The notes under the pieces are model-generated. The model had not been told where the DNA came from and did not search any database. It worked only from the letters and a program-made list of their open reading frames with translations. A DNA stretch of 64,000 bases. Origin: an uncultured Bacteroides sp. GTDB taxonomy: Bacteria; Bacteroidota; Bacteroidia; Bacteroidales; Bacteroidaceae. Both the position numbers and the translations under genes were made by a program. Shown piece after piece: positions 23,867-32,417 of this stretch; position 1 is the first letter of the stretch; every line of letters starts with the position of its first letter. Where the stretch lies: positions 1-64,000 of the forward strand of contig NZ_CAJUHF010000009.1 in the NCBI RefSeq assembly GCF_910585845.1. The letters run 5' to 3'.

Positions 23867-24390
23867 ATATCAACAAAGCGCAAGATGTCATCTTCCAAGA
23901 CAAGTTAAACTGCATGTTCGAGATAGCCAAACTATTGGGAGTTACTTTCATTGAAGCGAAGGCCACATTTCTGGAAGAGCGAAAAATGGAAATGTCAACG
24001 GATGGCGAATTAAAGTATAAATGGGTCGACATGGCTTTGCAGGTTCAAAAGGAGGAACAGCAGAAATATGCCAAAAGATATGAACGGAAAGAAAGATTTT
24101 CGGGAGAATTCACCAAGGAAGGTTATCAAAAGGCACTCGAAAAAGCACAAAAATATGGATTAGTCAACGATGCGGACATACAATATCTACTAAGGCAAAG
24201 AAACCCGGATGAACCTAACTCCATCTTGCAACAATCCGTCAAAGTCGAAATGACAAAAGAGTTGAATACGCTTTTGGAATGTGCCATAAGCCTGAACATA
24301 TTGCCCGGTGTTTTTTCGCTGAAAGGTCATACGAAAGAAGTCATTTCCAGCCGAAAGTTGATTGTGCTGGAGTCGAAACTGGTGTTTTAA
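23782..24390 (+). CDS. Uncharacterised helical protein, possibly the 3' part of a frameshifted membrane-anchored gene
   Basis: The open frame gives 202 residues, but the first 26 or so (HHRSICPFSRDYLCHED) look unnatural because they are read out of frame over the membrane segment of the 55-residue frame. From RYIDINKAQD onward the protein looks real: helical, charged, with segments LGVTFIEAKATFLEERKMEM and GELKYKWVDMALQVQKEEQQ. Joined to the upstream frame by a -1 shift near 23855-23865, it would be a membrane-anchored protein of about 220 residues. Alternatively translation starts internally (Met at about residue 45). Function unknown. Confidence 0.5.
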   Translation: MAHHRSICPFSRDYLCHEDRTGKTDRYIDINKAQDVIFQDKLNCMFEIAKLLGVTFIEAKATFLEERKMEMSTDGELKYKWVDMALQVQKEEQQKYAKRYERKERFSGEFTKEGYQKALEKAQKYGLVNDADIQYLLRQRNPDEPNSILQQSVKVEMTKELNTLLECAISLNILPGVFSLKGHTKEVISSRKLIVLESKLVF

Positions 24391-24413
24391 GGTTATGAAC
24401 GATCTGGGATGTA

Positions 24414-24445
24414 TTTGGAAGTTCCGAAAAAATATTCTATCTTTG
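24414..24445 (+). promoter_or_regulatory. Full-consensus promoter for the small-gene cluster at 24470
   Basis: TTTG at 24414-24417, exactly 20 nt, then TATCTTTG at 24438-24445. It is a perfect match to the Bacteroides consensus, 24 nt upstream of the ATG at 24470. Confidence 0.75.
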
Positions 24446-24469
24446 TCAAAACAAGATTCATGTTAATTT

Positions 24470-24622
24470 ATGGGTATGACAATAACAAGGGAAGAGGCTT
24501 TAAAGAGATTAAAAGCAACCAAGAAGGCTAAACAGCAACGAATAGAAATCCTAAAGAAGAGGATGTGCGAAAAGTGTAAAGCCAATACTGGGGAAGAGCC
24601 TCAACATGTTGTATTTATATGA
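24470..24622 (+). CDS. Small basic protein with a C-x2-C pair
   Basis: A 50-residue frame (a second Met at 24476 is an alternative start). The N-terminal two thirds is a basic helix (REEALKRLKATKKAKQQRIE) followed by MCEKCKANTGEE. It has a perfect promoter 24 nt upstream and its TGA overlaps the ATG of the next gene, both arguing that it is translated. The single CxxC could bind metal in a dimer. No family recognised. It may be an antitoxin-like or regulatory partner of the downstream protein (inference). Confidence 0.6.
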   Translation: MGMTITREEALKRLKATKKAKQQRIEILKKRMCEKCKANTGEEPQHVVFI

Positions 24623-25140
24623 TTCATCCACTTTCATTGGATAATATCAATCGTAAAGCTCCTTACAAAGTTGAACTGGATGAAATGACAGGATCTTATG
24701 ATTTTGTTACTCATTGTGGCGTACAGATAAGTATCGCCTTTGAAAATGATTTCCTTATACAAACAGATGTATCCTATCAGCTTATTATAGGTAATTCTAA
24801 TCAGAAAAAATCGCCTCGTGACCATAAATTGCAGTTGACCATTTTGACTATTATTGAAGAGTTCTTTCGTAAGAATCAGGCTGCAATGCTGTATATTTGT
24901 GAAACGGGCGATGGAAAATAACAAATGCGTAATCGGCTATTTAAATATTGGTTTGATTCGTATGAGTTCAATTCTAAATTTTCTTTATATACTACCCATA
25001 TCATAGATGAAGAGGGCGTTCCTAATTTTGCCGCACTCATTCTTAGAAACGACAATCCTAAAATTGTTGAAGTCGTGACAGAATTCACCCAAACAGCAAA
25101 GCTCCTTCGAGAAAAGCCTAACGAAGAAAACTGCCAATAG
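24619..25140 (+). pseudogene. DUF6169-like gene split by an in-frame stop codon
   Basis: Two open frames, 24619-24921 (100 residues) and 24925-25140 (71 residues), are in the same reading frame, separated by TAA CAA. The first ends YICETGDGK and the second starts MRNRLFKYWF; read through, the sequence YICETGDGK-stop-QMRNRLFKYWF matches the continuous motif I associate with DUF6169 proteins (family assignment from memory). The full frame would be about 173 residues, the expected length. A nonsense mutation or sequencing error is likely; read-through or two separate peptides are alternatives. The start overlaps the 50-residue gene by ATGA. Confidence 0.65.
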
Positions 25141-25424
25141 ATAGAACCTGTAAGGAGATTAGTAATCGTGGTGTACTTACATCAACTTTAAAGGTTAGTT
25201 TAACCGTATTTTCGTAAGCATTCTATTAAGTTTATAATAGTGACAATCGCTATTGTTATATGTAGAAGTTTGATACCTCTAGTTGTTCGAATGCTTACTT
25301 TCGAATCTTCGATAAACCATAAATTAAACTTGACGACAATGCCGTAAATTCCAGTTTATTTCGGTAGTCGTGTTTCCTCCGACAAATTGTCAAAACTATA
25401 TTTTGATTTCCAATTACATACGTC
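25141..25424. other. Gene-free junction before the polymer-specific capsule genes
   Basis: 284 nt with no credible gene. A TA-N3-TTTG sequence (TATATTTTG) lies about 25 nt before the flippase gene and might be a weak promoter. Composition becomes AT-richer from here. Confidence 0.4.
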
Positions 25425-26990
25425 ATGGAAAATAAAACCACCACAGAGTCACGTGTGAAAAAGACGTTGCTCAATGCCCGTGTCAACCTTATATTCTATT
25501 TCTTGACACTTGCATTAAGTTTCTTTTCGCGCAAGATATTTCTCGACTGCCTCGGAGCAGATTTTGTAGGTTTGACAGGTACGCTTCAGAATTTGCTCGG
25601 TTTTCTCAACCTTGCCGAGTTAGGTATCGGTTCTGCTATAGGATACGTGCTCTACAAGCCCTTGTTTGAACGGAACCAAGAGAAGATAAATGAGATTATT
25701 TCCGTCATGGGCTATCTCTATCGGTGCATAGGCATCATGATATTGAGTGCCGGATGTGTACTTGCCTGTTTTCTGCCACTGATATTCCCCAATAGTACTA
25801 CGGGGTTTGATATACCGCTTATCTACTTTGCCTATTTCTCCTTTCTCGCCTCCTCGCTCATCGGTTATTTTATCAATTACCGACAAAACCTGCTTGGAGC
25901 CGACCAACGCAATTATGTAGTCACGGCATATTTCCAGTCAGCAAATATCATCAAGACCCTTATTCAGATGTCTCTTGCCTATTATACGCATAGCTTCTAT
26001 CTGTGGGTATTGATAGAACTTCTTTTCGGTATCATCTATTCATTCATCCTCAATTGGAGAATCAACCTGACTTATCCGTGGTTACGGGCAGAAGTGCGGT
26101 TAGGTAAGGCTTTGTTCAAGAAATATCCGGAGGTGATGAAATATACGAAGCAGCTGTTCGTACAGAAAATAAGCTATTTTGTACAGTATCAGACAGCCCC
26201 GTTCCTTATATATTCTTTCGTCAATCTTCAGATTGTTGCATTTTATGGAAATTATACAATCATTACCGATAAACTGGCACAATTTGTAAATTCCTTCCTT
26301 GAAAGTTCTCAAGCAAGCATCGGAAATTTGATTGCCGAAGGCAACCGAACTAAAATATTGCAGTTATTCTGGGAATTGCTGAATATGAGATACTTTGTTG
26401 GAGGTGTATTTTCATTTTCCATTTTCATATTGCTTGAACCATTTATATCCATTTGGTTAGGGCATGAATATATCCTTCCTAAGATTGTGTTATATCTTGT
26501 CGTTTTGAATGTGTTCATCAGTTACACACGAGGTGGAGTAATGCAGTTCCTATTCGGATATGGAATGTTTTCTGATATCTGGGCACCACTTGCAGAGATT
26601 ATGATAAATTTAAGTGTCGCTATAGTGTGTGGCGCAAAATGGGGATTGCCCGGTATATTGTTAGGAGGACTTACAAGCCAAGTATTAATAGTGGGTATTT
26701 GGAAACCATATTTTCTATTTTCCCAAGGATTTCGTGAACCTGTGTGGACATACTGGAGAGGATTGTTTATAATGCTTCTATGTGTCATGTTTCCTGCTAT
26801 TTTGATCATCAAGTTTATAATACCCTTGTTGTCAATAAATCCATCAGAAAATTATTTATCATGGATGTTATATGCATTACTAAGTATCATTAGCTATGCT
26901 ACAATATTGCTGTTATTAATGTATAGCTTCAATTCTGGAATGAGAAAATTCATAAATAGATTCATAAAAAAAATAGAAGATGTTCAATAG
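25425..26990 (+). CDS. Polysaccharide flippase (Wzx-like, MATE/MVF superfamily)
   Basis: A 521-residue membrane protein with 12-14 predicted helices. The N-terminus RVKKTLLNARVNLIFYFLTL followed by FFSRKIFLDCLGADFVGL is typical of Bacteroidetes lipopolysaccharide/capsule flippases. It would move undecaprenyl-linked repeat units across the inner membrane for polymerisation. It opens the polymer-specific half of the locus, and the nitroreductase gene starts inside its 3' end (11-nt overlap). Confidence 0.9.
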   Translation: MENKTTTESRVKKTLLNARVNLIFYFLTLALSFFSRKIFLDCLGADFVGLTGTLQNLLGFLNLAELGIGSAIGYVLYKPLFERNQEKINEIISVMGYLYRCIGIMILSAGCVLACFLPLIFPNSTTGFDIPLIYFAYFSFLASSLIGYFINYRQNLLGADQRNYVVTAYFQSANIIKTLIQMSLAYYTHSFYLWVLIELLFGIIYSFILNWRINLTYPWLRAEVRLGKALFKKYPEVMKYTKQLFVQKISYFVQYQTAPFLIYSFVNLQIVAFYGNYTIITDKLAQFVNSFLESSQASIGNLIAEGNRTKILQLFWELLNMRYFVGGVFSFSIFILLEPFISIWLGHEYILPKIVLYLVVLNVFISYTRGGVMQFLFGYGMFSDIWAPLAEIMINLSVAIVCGAKWGLPGILLGGLTSQVLIVGIWKPYFLFSQGFREPVWTYWRGLFIMLLCVMFPAILIIKFIIPLLSINPSENYLSWMLYALLSIISYATILLLLMYSFNSGMRKFINRFIKKIEDVQ

Positions 26991-27903
26991 ATTAAGAAAA
27001 TTGTGCGGAAGATATATGCGAGCATTGTTGCCGCGTAAACTTTATAAACTTATTGCCAATGGAGCAATTATTGTACCAGCATATTATAAAGATATTATAG
27101 CTGATGCAGAAACAAATTTTGACTTGTCTTTAGAAGATACAGATGACAAGGCAGTTCTATTGATGCGAAAATATGCACATATTATAGATAAAGGATTGCA
27201 TAGGGTTGATGCCTCGCCTGGTCACAGTAAAAAATATTATTCTATACTTAAAAGTCTTATTGAAAGATTGGAAAAGACAGAGTATGCAACCGATTCTACT
27301 CTCACATGGGCTAAAAGCAAAATTGTAGCATACGAACATCTTCAGGTAAAGGATAATTTTATTCCCTTACGAGGCGAGAAGCCAACAATAAATGTATCCT
27401 TTGAGCAATTGGAAGGATTAATAATGGCACGTCGTTCCAATCGTTCATTTTCCTTAAAGAAAATTTCTGATGAAGACGTAATAAAATTAAAGAAATTGGC
27501 AAACTGGGCTTCCAGTAGTTGTAATAAACAGCCCATTGAGATTTATGCGACCAATAATCCTGAATTATCAAAGGAATGTCTCAAATATTGTAAAGGAGGA
27601 ACTGGATTTAGTGAATTTATTCCCTCTTTTTGGGTATTTACAGCAAATATAAGGGGATATGTGTGGCCCAGTGAAATCTTTTTGCCATCAGTAGATACTT
27701 GTCTTGGGGTTCAAAATATAATGTTGGGGGCAACTACATTAGGTCTGTCTGCAACAATACTTTCATGGGCACAAAAGGATAAGAATGAAGAACGAAAAAT
27801 GAGAGAACTGCTTCATATTCCTGTTCATCATCAGATTATAATCTGTGCAGTAATGGGGTATGCGAATATTGTTAACCAAACTCCAGAAAGGAAAAATATA
27901 TGA
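26980..27903 (+). CDS. Nitroreductase-family protein in the capsule locus
   Basis: A 307-residue protein whose C-terminal two thirds is a nitroreductase-like FMN domain: the RRSNRSFSLKKISDEDV segment (about residues 149-165), WASSSCNKQPIEIY (about 177-190) and a C-terminal GLSATILSWAQKD segment. The N-terminal 130 residues are family-specific. FMN oxidoreductases of this type recur in capsule loci near pyruvyl transferases, possibly oxidising a sugar or a sulfur group, but their reaction is not established. It is coupled to the flippase (overlap) and to the pyruvyl transferase (ATGA overlap). Confidence 0.82.
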   Translation: MFNRLRKLCGRYMRALLPRKLYKLIANGAIIVPAYYKDIIADAETNFDLSLEDTDDKAVLLMRKYAHIIDKGLHRVDASPGHSKKYYSILKSLIERLEKTEYATDSTLTWAKSKIVAYEHLQVKDNFIPLRGEKPTINVSFEQLEGLIMARRSNRSFSLKKISDEDVIKLKKLANWASSSCNKQPIEIYATNNPELSKECLKYCKGGTGFSEFIPSFWVFTANIRGYVWPSEIFLPSVDTCLGVQNIMLGATTLGLSATILSWAQKDKNEERKMRELLHIPVHHQIIICAVMGYANIVNQTPERKNI

Positions 27904-29135
27904 GAATCTTGTTAATAAATCAATATTCCGGGAATAAGGGGGATAGGGCTGTACTTTATGCAATGTGCCATATTCTTAAATCAATATATCGCGATGTAGA
28001 AATAACTGTTTCAACATCAGAACCGGAGTTATGGAATGGGTACAAATACTATCCGTCTGAAGGTATCAGGTTTGTACCATGGGGATGGGATTATGATAGA
28101 GTGAAGAAATATAAATTCTATTGGAGATTTCTGAATAGATTCAAAAAATACACATTTACGCTTCTCCGTGAATCTTTTATGAGAAATGTATCTCTTGCTC
28201 GTTTTTTGGCTAATCCTGAATTTAACAAAGCATTAAAACAATCAAATGTAGTGATAAGCGTGGGAGGACATCATTTTACTACAATGTTGTCACGCGATTT
28301 AGTCTCAAGCATTAACTTTGATGCAATGGTGGCTTCATCATATAGGAGACTGATATGCTTCTCCCAATCTTTTGGACCATTCGATTTTCATAATCCTAAA
28401 AATCGGTTACTTACTCAACGTCTATTATCTAATAGTATATTAATGCCTAGGGAAGAAAAATCTGTCGAGGAAATCCACACATTTTTGGGTAAAGAGGAAG
28501 CAGCAGTTATACCGACCTACGAAAGTGTACTGACATTGGCAAACCATATACAGTATCTTCCGATAGAGCAAAGAGACAATGCGGTTGGAATTGCTATTTA
28601 TTGTACGCAATCCCGAACCGTTGAAGAACGAAAGCATTATCAGCAAACAATCGCAAATTTTTGTAATTATATAATAGATAAAGGTTATTCGATACGCTTT
28701 TTCCCAATGGAGATAAAAGGCTCTGCTCCTGATGACCGTGGTTTCATTGCTGAAATAATCGCCAAAGTGCTTCGGGCAGATAAATGTTTCATATACGAAG
28801 ATGATATGGAAACACTGGAGCATTTAGAGGAAGTATCCAAATGCAAGATATTCCTTGGGCATAAAACACACAGTACCATATTTGCCCTTGCTACCGGAAC
28901 TCCATTAATAGCATTGGCATATCATCCCAAGACAATCAGGTTCCTTCAGCAATTTGATATGGCATTAAATGCGATTGATGACAAACAACTTTCAATTCAA
29001 GCTTTAATACAAGTATTTGATAGACTAAATACCAATTTGGATGAAATAAGTCAATTAGAATTCAATCGTTCTCAAGAAAAAGCAAAAAAAATTAGTTCGG
29101 ATTTAATGACTGCAATAAATATATTATCACGATGA
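27900..29135 (+). CDS. Polysaccharide pyruvyl transferase family protein
   Basis: A 411-residue protein of the CsaB/WcaK-like pyruvyl transferase family: the N-terminal INQYSGNKGDRAVLYAM segment, VVISVGGHHF near residue 118, RLICFSQSFGPF near 153, and the C-terminal KCKIFLGHKTHSTIFALA with the conserved His near 320. These enzymes add a pyruvate ketal to a sugar using phosphoenolpyruvate, giving the polymer negative charge. It is tightly packed, with ATGA overlaps to both neighbours. Confidence 0.87.
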   Translation: MRILLINQYSGNKGDRAVLYAMCHILKSIYRDVEITVSTSEPELWNGYKYYPSEGIRFVPWGWDYDRVKKYKFYWRFLNRFKKYTFTLLRESFMRNVSLARFLANPEFNKALKQSNVVISVGGHHFTTMLSRDLVSSINFDAMVASSYRRLICFSQSFGPFDFHNPKNRLLTQRLLSNSILMPREEKSVEEIHTFLGKEEAAVIPTYESVLTLANHIQYLPIEQRDNAVGIAIYCTQSRTVEERKHYQQTIANFCNYIIDKGYSIRFFPMEIKGSAPDDRGFIAEIIAKVLRADKCFIYEDDMETLEHLEEVSKCKIFLGHKTHSTIFALATGTPLIALAYHPKTIRFLQQFDMALNAIDDKQLSIQALIQVFDRLNTNLDEISQLEFNRSQEKAKKISSDLMTAINILSR

Positions 29136-30277
29136 AAACAATAATGTTGGTTTTTGGCACACGCCCTGAAGCCATTAAGATGTGTCCACTGGTTAAGGAG
29201 TTTCAAAAGCACACAGAACAATTTAAGACTATAGTATGTGTTACAGGTCAGCACAGGGAGATGCTTGACCAAGTGCTTACTATCTTTGATATAAAGCCTG
29301 ACTACGATCTCAACATCATGAGACAGGGACAGGATTTGTATGATGTTACGGCTCGTGTGCTTACGGGAATGCGAGACGTACTCAAAGAATGCTGTCCGGA
29401 TGTGGTTCTGGTACATGGCGATACAACCACCTCCACGGCAGCAGCCTTGGCTTCATTCTATATGCAGGTACCCGTAGGTCATGTAGAGGCAGGGCTTCGC
29501 ACACACAATATTTATAGCCCATGGCCAGAGGAAATGAATAGACAGATTACGGGACGAATAGCCACTTATAACTTTGCGCCCACACCTTTGTCAGAGAAGA
29601 ATCTGATAGCCGAAAGTGCCCAAGGGAAAATCTATGTTACAGGTAATACTGTCATTGATGCTTTGCAGATGGTCGTTGACAAACTCAGAAATGATGTGGT
29701 TCTTTCCTCGAAGCAAGAGCAAATTCTTGCCACAGCTGGCTACAACATTACGCGACTTGGCAAAGGCAAGAAACTTGTACTTATCACCGGTCACCGACGC
29801 GAAAACTTTGGCGATGGCTTTATTCGCATGGTAACAGCCATGAAAGATCTTTCTGAAAAATATCCAGAAGTGGATTTCGTGTATCCCATGCACCTCAATC
29901 CCAATGTGCGCAAACCTATCCATGAGGTATTTGGAGAAAATCTCACTCGATCCAATTTTTTCTTCATTGAGCCATTGCAATACTTAGAGTTTGTCCATCT
30001 AATGAGTAAAGCTTATATTGTGCTTACCGATTCGGGAGGCATTCAAGAAGAAGCACCCGGGCTCGGAAAGCCGGTGCTTGTGATGCGCGATACTACAGAA
30101 CGCCCTGAAGCTTTGGAAGCAGGAACTGTAAAACTTGTCGGTACCGACTATGACAAAATTGTTCATGAAGTGTCTGCACTTATCGATAATTCGGAATACT
30201 ATAAAAAAATGAGCCATGCAATCAATCCTTACGGAGATGGAAAAGCATGTGCCCGGATAGTAAATGCCTTAAGATAA
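29132..30277 (+). CDS. wecB: UDP-N-acetylglucosamine 2-epimerase (non-hydrolysing)
   Basis: A 381-residue enzyme with hallmark motifs: FGTRPEAIKM (residues about 7-16), HGDTTTS near 93, GHVEAGLRTH near 117, ITGHRRENFGDG near 213 and TDSGGIQEEAPG near 294. It interconverts UDP-GlcNAc and UDP-ManNAc in the cytoplasm. Its presence with the WecG/TagA transferase downstream (39340) suggests a ManNAc-containing repeat unit. No ManNAc dehydrogenase (WecC) is present, so ManNAcA is not expected unless made elsewhere. Confidence 0.95.
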   Translation: MKTIMLVFGTRPEAIKMCPLVKEFQKHTEQFKTIVCVTGQHREMLDQVLTIFDIKPDYDLNIMRQGQDLYDVTARVLTGMRDVLKECCPDVVLVHGDTTTSTAAALASFYMQVPVGHVEAGLRTHNIYSPWPEEMNRQITGRIATYNFAPTPLSEKNLIAESAQGKIYVTGNTVIDALQMVVDKLRNDVVLSSKQEQILATAGYNITRLGKGKKLVLITGHRRENFGDGFIRMVTAMKDLSEKYPEVDFVYPMHLNPNVRKPIHEVFGENLTRSNFFFIEPLQYLEFVHLMSKAYIVLTDSGGIQEEAPGLGKPVLVMRDTTERPEALEAGTVKLVGTDYDKIVHEVSALIDNSEYYKKMSHAINPYGDGKACARIVNALR

Positions 30278-30283
30278 TATACG

Positions 30284-31507
30284 ATGAGACTATTGATGAT
30301 TGCTACAGGGTATCCGCCTTGTCTCTTCTCAGAAAATTTGTGTAATGGGAAATTAGTAATGGCCTTACTGCAAGCAGGGATTGAAGTGGATGTTATTTCA
30401 CGTATCGATGAAGGTCCTGCATACGGAACTGATTGGACGGAACCATGGGACATGCTTAAACCGACGGCTCACACTATCACTTATGAATCAGGGAATAGAA
30501 TCCAACGAATTGCGGATGTTGTTTATTCAGGTTTAATAATGGAAGGAAGTTTTGTGCCCGGTGTACGTTGGATGCGACGAGCTTATGAAAAAGCAGTTAA
30601 ACTCATATCAACCACTCAATATGATGCTATTTTAACCCGTTCTCCTAATGATACAGCACATTTCATTGGCGAAAAGTTAAAAAAGAAAACAGGAATTAAA
30701 TGGATTGCCAACTGGAATGACCCCGCCGCACCAATATGGCCTGGATTATATAAACATGATTATACAGCTAAAGAGCAGAAACGGAAAATGATAGAGACAG
30801 CCCGGTTACTTAAATCTGCTGATATTAATACATTTCCGTCAGATAGCCTTAAACAGCATTTTATAACATTCTTCCCATTTTTGAAGGAACAAAAGACCAT
30901 AACAATACCACATATTGGCTTGTGCCAGAAGTTTTGGCCTCTATCAGTTCAAAGAACTAATGATTGCAAGTTAAAGTTGCTCCATTCCGGCAATCTTTCA
31001 GTGGAACGTAATCCAGAGACGACTTTTCAGGCTTTACGTTACGTTATTGATAGCGGTTTTACTAATTTGGAGTTTCACATAATGGGGCATATCAATGATT
31101 ATACATCACAATTAATAAAGAAATACAGCCTTCAGGATTACGTAAAATGTATCGGTAGTTTTTCATATATGGAAGCATTATCTAAAATGCAAACTTATGA
31201 CATCTTGGTACTTCTCGAAGCTAAATTAGAAAAAGGTATTTTCTTCGCAAGTAAATTCACAGATTATCTGCAAACCGGGTTACCGATTTTGGCGATTTCT
31301 CCAGCTAATGGATTTGCAGTAGATATGCTACTAAATCAAGAAGGTGAATTTTTAGCCGATAATCAGAGTGTTGATTCCATTGTTGCTTCCTTAAATAAAA
31401 TAATTGCAAGATGGGAAAAAGGCGTCCTTGCCGATTGTGCCTCCAATAAACTATATGAAAGAGTCTCTCCTGAGGCAGTAGTTAAACTATACAAAACTCT
31501 AATTTAG
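30284..31507 (+). CDS. Glycosyltransferase, GT-B fold (family 4-like)
   Basis: A 407-residue protein with a GT-B layout. The N-terminal donor/acceptor start MRLLMIATGYPPCLFSENL is followed by WIANWNDPAAPIWPG near residue 142 and a C-terminal domain containing LKLLHSGNLSVERNPETT (about 227-244). The usual E-x7-E nucleotide-sugar motif is degenerate (LLEAKLEKGIFFASKF), so donor and linkage cannot be read. It probably adds one sugar of the repeat unit on the cytoplasmic face. It starts 6 nt after wecB. Confidence 0.82.
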   Translation: MRLLMIATGYPPCLFSENLCNGKLVMALLQAGIEVDVISRIDEGPAYGTDWTEPWDMLKPTAHTITYESGNRIQRIADVVYSGLIMEGSFVPGVRWMRRAYEKAVKLISTTQYDAILTRSPNDTAHFIGEKLKKKTGIKWIANWNDPAAPIWPGLYKHDYTAKEQKRKMIETARLLKSADINTFPSDSLKQHFITFFPFLKEQKTITIPHIGLCQKFWPLSVQRTNDCKLKLLHSGNLSVERNPETTFQALRYVIDSGFTNLEFHIMGHINDYTSQLIKKYSLQDYVKCIGSFSYMEALSKMQTYDILVLLEAKLEKGIFFASKFTDYLQTGLPILAISPANGFAVDMLLNQEGEFLADNQSVDSIVASLNKIIARWEKGVLADCASNKLYERVSPEAVVKLYKTLI

Positions 31508-31513
31508 CAAAAA

Positions 31514-31704
31514 ATGTTTGTCAATTGTAAAGGATACAGATATGACATTGCCTTATTGCGCATATTGTGCATTGTAGTGGTGGTATTTTTCCATGGGTAT
31601 GCACCTTATTCCCTCTAATATTTTCATTAATGGCATTCATCATTTCATGGGGACTGACATGGCTTTTACTTAAAACTCGTTTTGGTAAATTTCTTATAGG
31701 ATGA
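31514..31704 (+). pseudogene. Acyltransferase-3 remnant with its middle deleted
   Basis: From 31514 a frame reads MFVNCKGYRYDIALLRILCI then VVVVFFHGYAPYSL and a stop at 31616, the typical first 30 residues of membrane acyltransferase-3 (OafA-type) proteins. In a different frame, 31620-31704 encodes FSLMAFIISWGLTWLLLKTR then FGKFLIG and a stop that overlaps the next start (ATGA), typical of the last helix of the same family. Intact members have about 350 residues, so some 300 have been lost with a frameshift. An O-acetyl decoration has probably been lost. Confidence 0.8.
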
Positions 31705-32417
31705 AAAATTTGCTCCGTTATGCACATTGTGTATGGTTAAGGATAATGGCGTGTAAAGCGCGAAAGTTTCTACCGGATAGGCATATATTGATTGTTGCTC
31801 CTCACCCCGATGACGAAATAATAGGATGTGGGGGATTGATAGCTCGTCTGGTGAAAGAAAATAAAGCACCCCATGTTATAATCATGACTGGAGGAGAAGG
31901 CTCTCACCAAGGATGTTGTAGCACTTCATCCGATGACATAGTTACGGCACGTCGCCGACTGACCCGTAATGCTGCTGCCATTGTAGGATTGCCGATTGAG
32001 AATATTCACGAGTTGAATTATCCAGACGGAGGCATTTCCATGGATAATGCGGAAACTGACAGGTTGAAAGCGTTGATTGACCAATTGCATCCCGATACAA
32101 TTTTAGTACCTCATTGGGGAGAAGGTTGGAGTGACCATATTCAAACTGCTGAAATAGTAAAACAGGTAGTACCTCGATCTGCTAAACTTTGGATGTACTG
32201 TGTATGGGTATGGTACTATAATGTGTGGCGTGATTTGGATTGGAAAAATGCAGCACAATTATGTATGACTCCTGCCGAACATCGGATTAAACTCGAGGCT
32301 ATGGATGCTTATATACGCCCTTTGGCACCATGCGGCAAACCGTGGAGCGGAGTGTTGCCGAAAATATTTGTGAAAGCAAACAGTTGGAATAGAGAACTTT
32401 ATTTTAATACAAAATGA
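31701..32417 (+). CDS. PIG-L family deacetylase
   Basis: A 238-residue zinc-dependent deacetylase of the PIG-L/LmbE family. The metal motif APHPDDE (about residues 33-39, with His34, Asp36 and Asp37-type ligands), IIMTGGEGSH near 60 and the third ligand in HWGEGWSDHIQT near 135-146 are clear. Family members remove acetyl groups from GlcNAc-containing substrates. Here it likely deacetylates a HexNAc of the repeat unit or its precursor, giving a free amine that the ATP-grasp enzyme encoded next could acylate (inference). It overlaps the acyltransferase remnant and the next gene by ATGA. Confidence 0.88.
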   Translation: MKNLLRYAHCVWLRIMACKARKFLPDRHILIVAPHPDDEIIGCGGLIARLVKENKAPHVIIMTGGEGSHQGCCSTSSDDIVTARRRLTRNAAAIVGLPIENIHELNYPDGGISMDNAETDRLKALIDQLHPDTILVPHWGEGWSDHIQTAEIVKQVVPRSAKLWMYCVWVWYYNVWRDLDWKNAAQLCMTPAEHRIKLEAMDAYIRPLAPCGKPWSGVLPKIFVKANSWNRELYFNTK

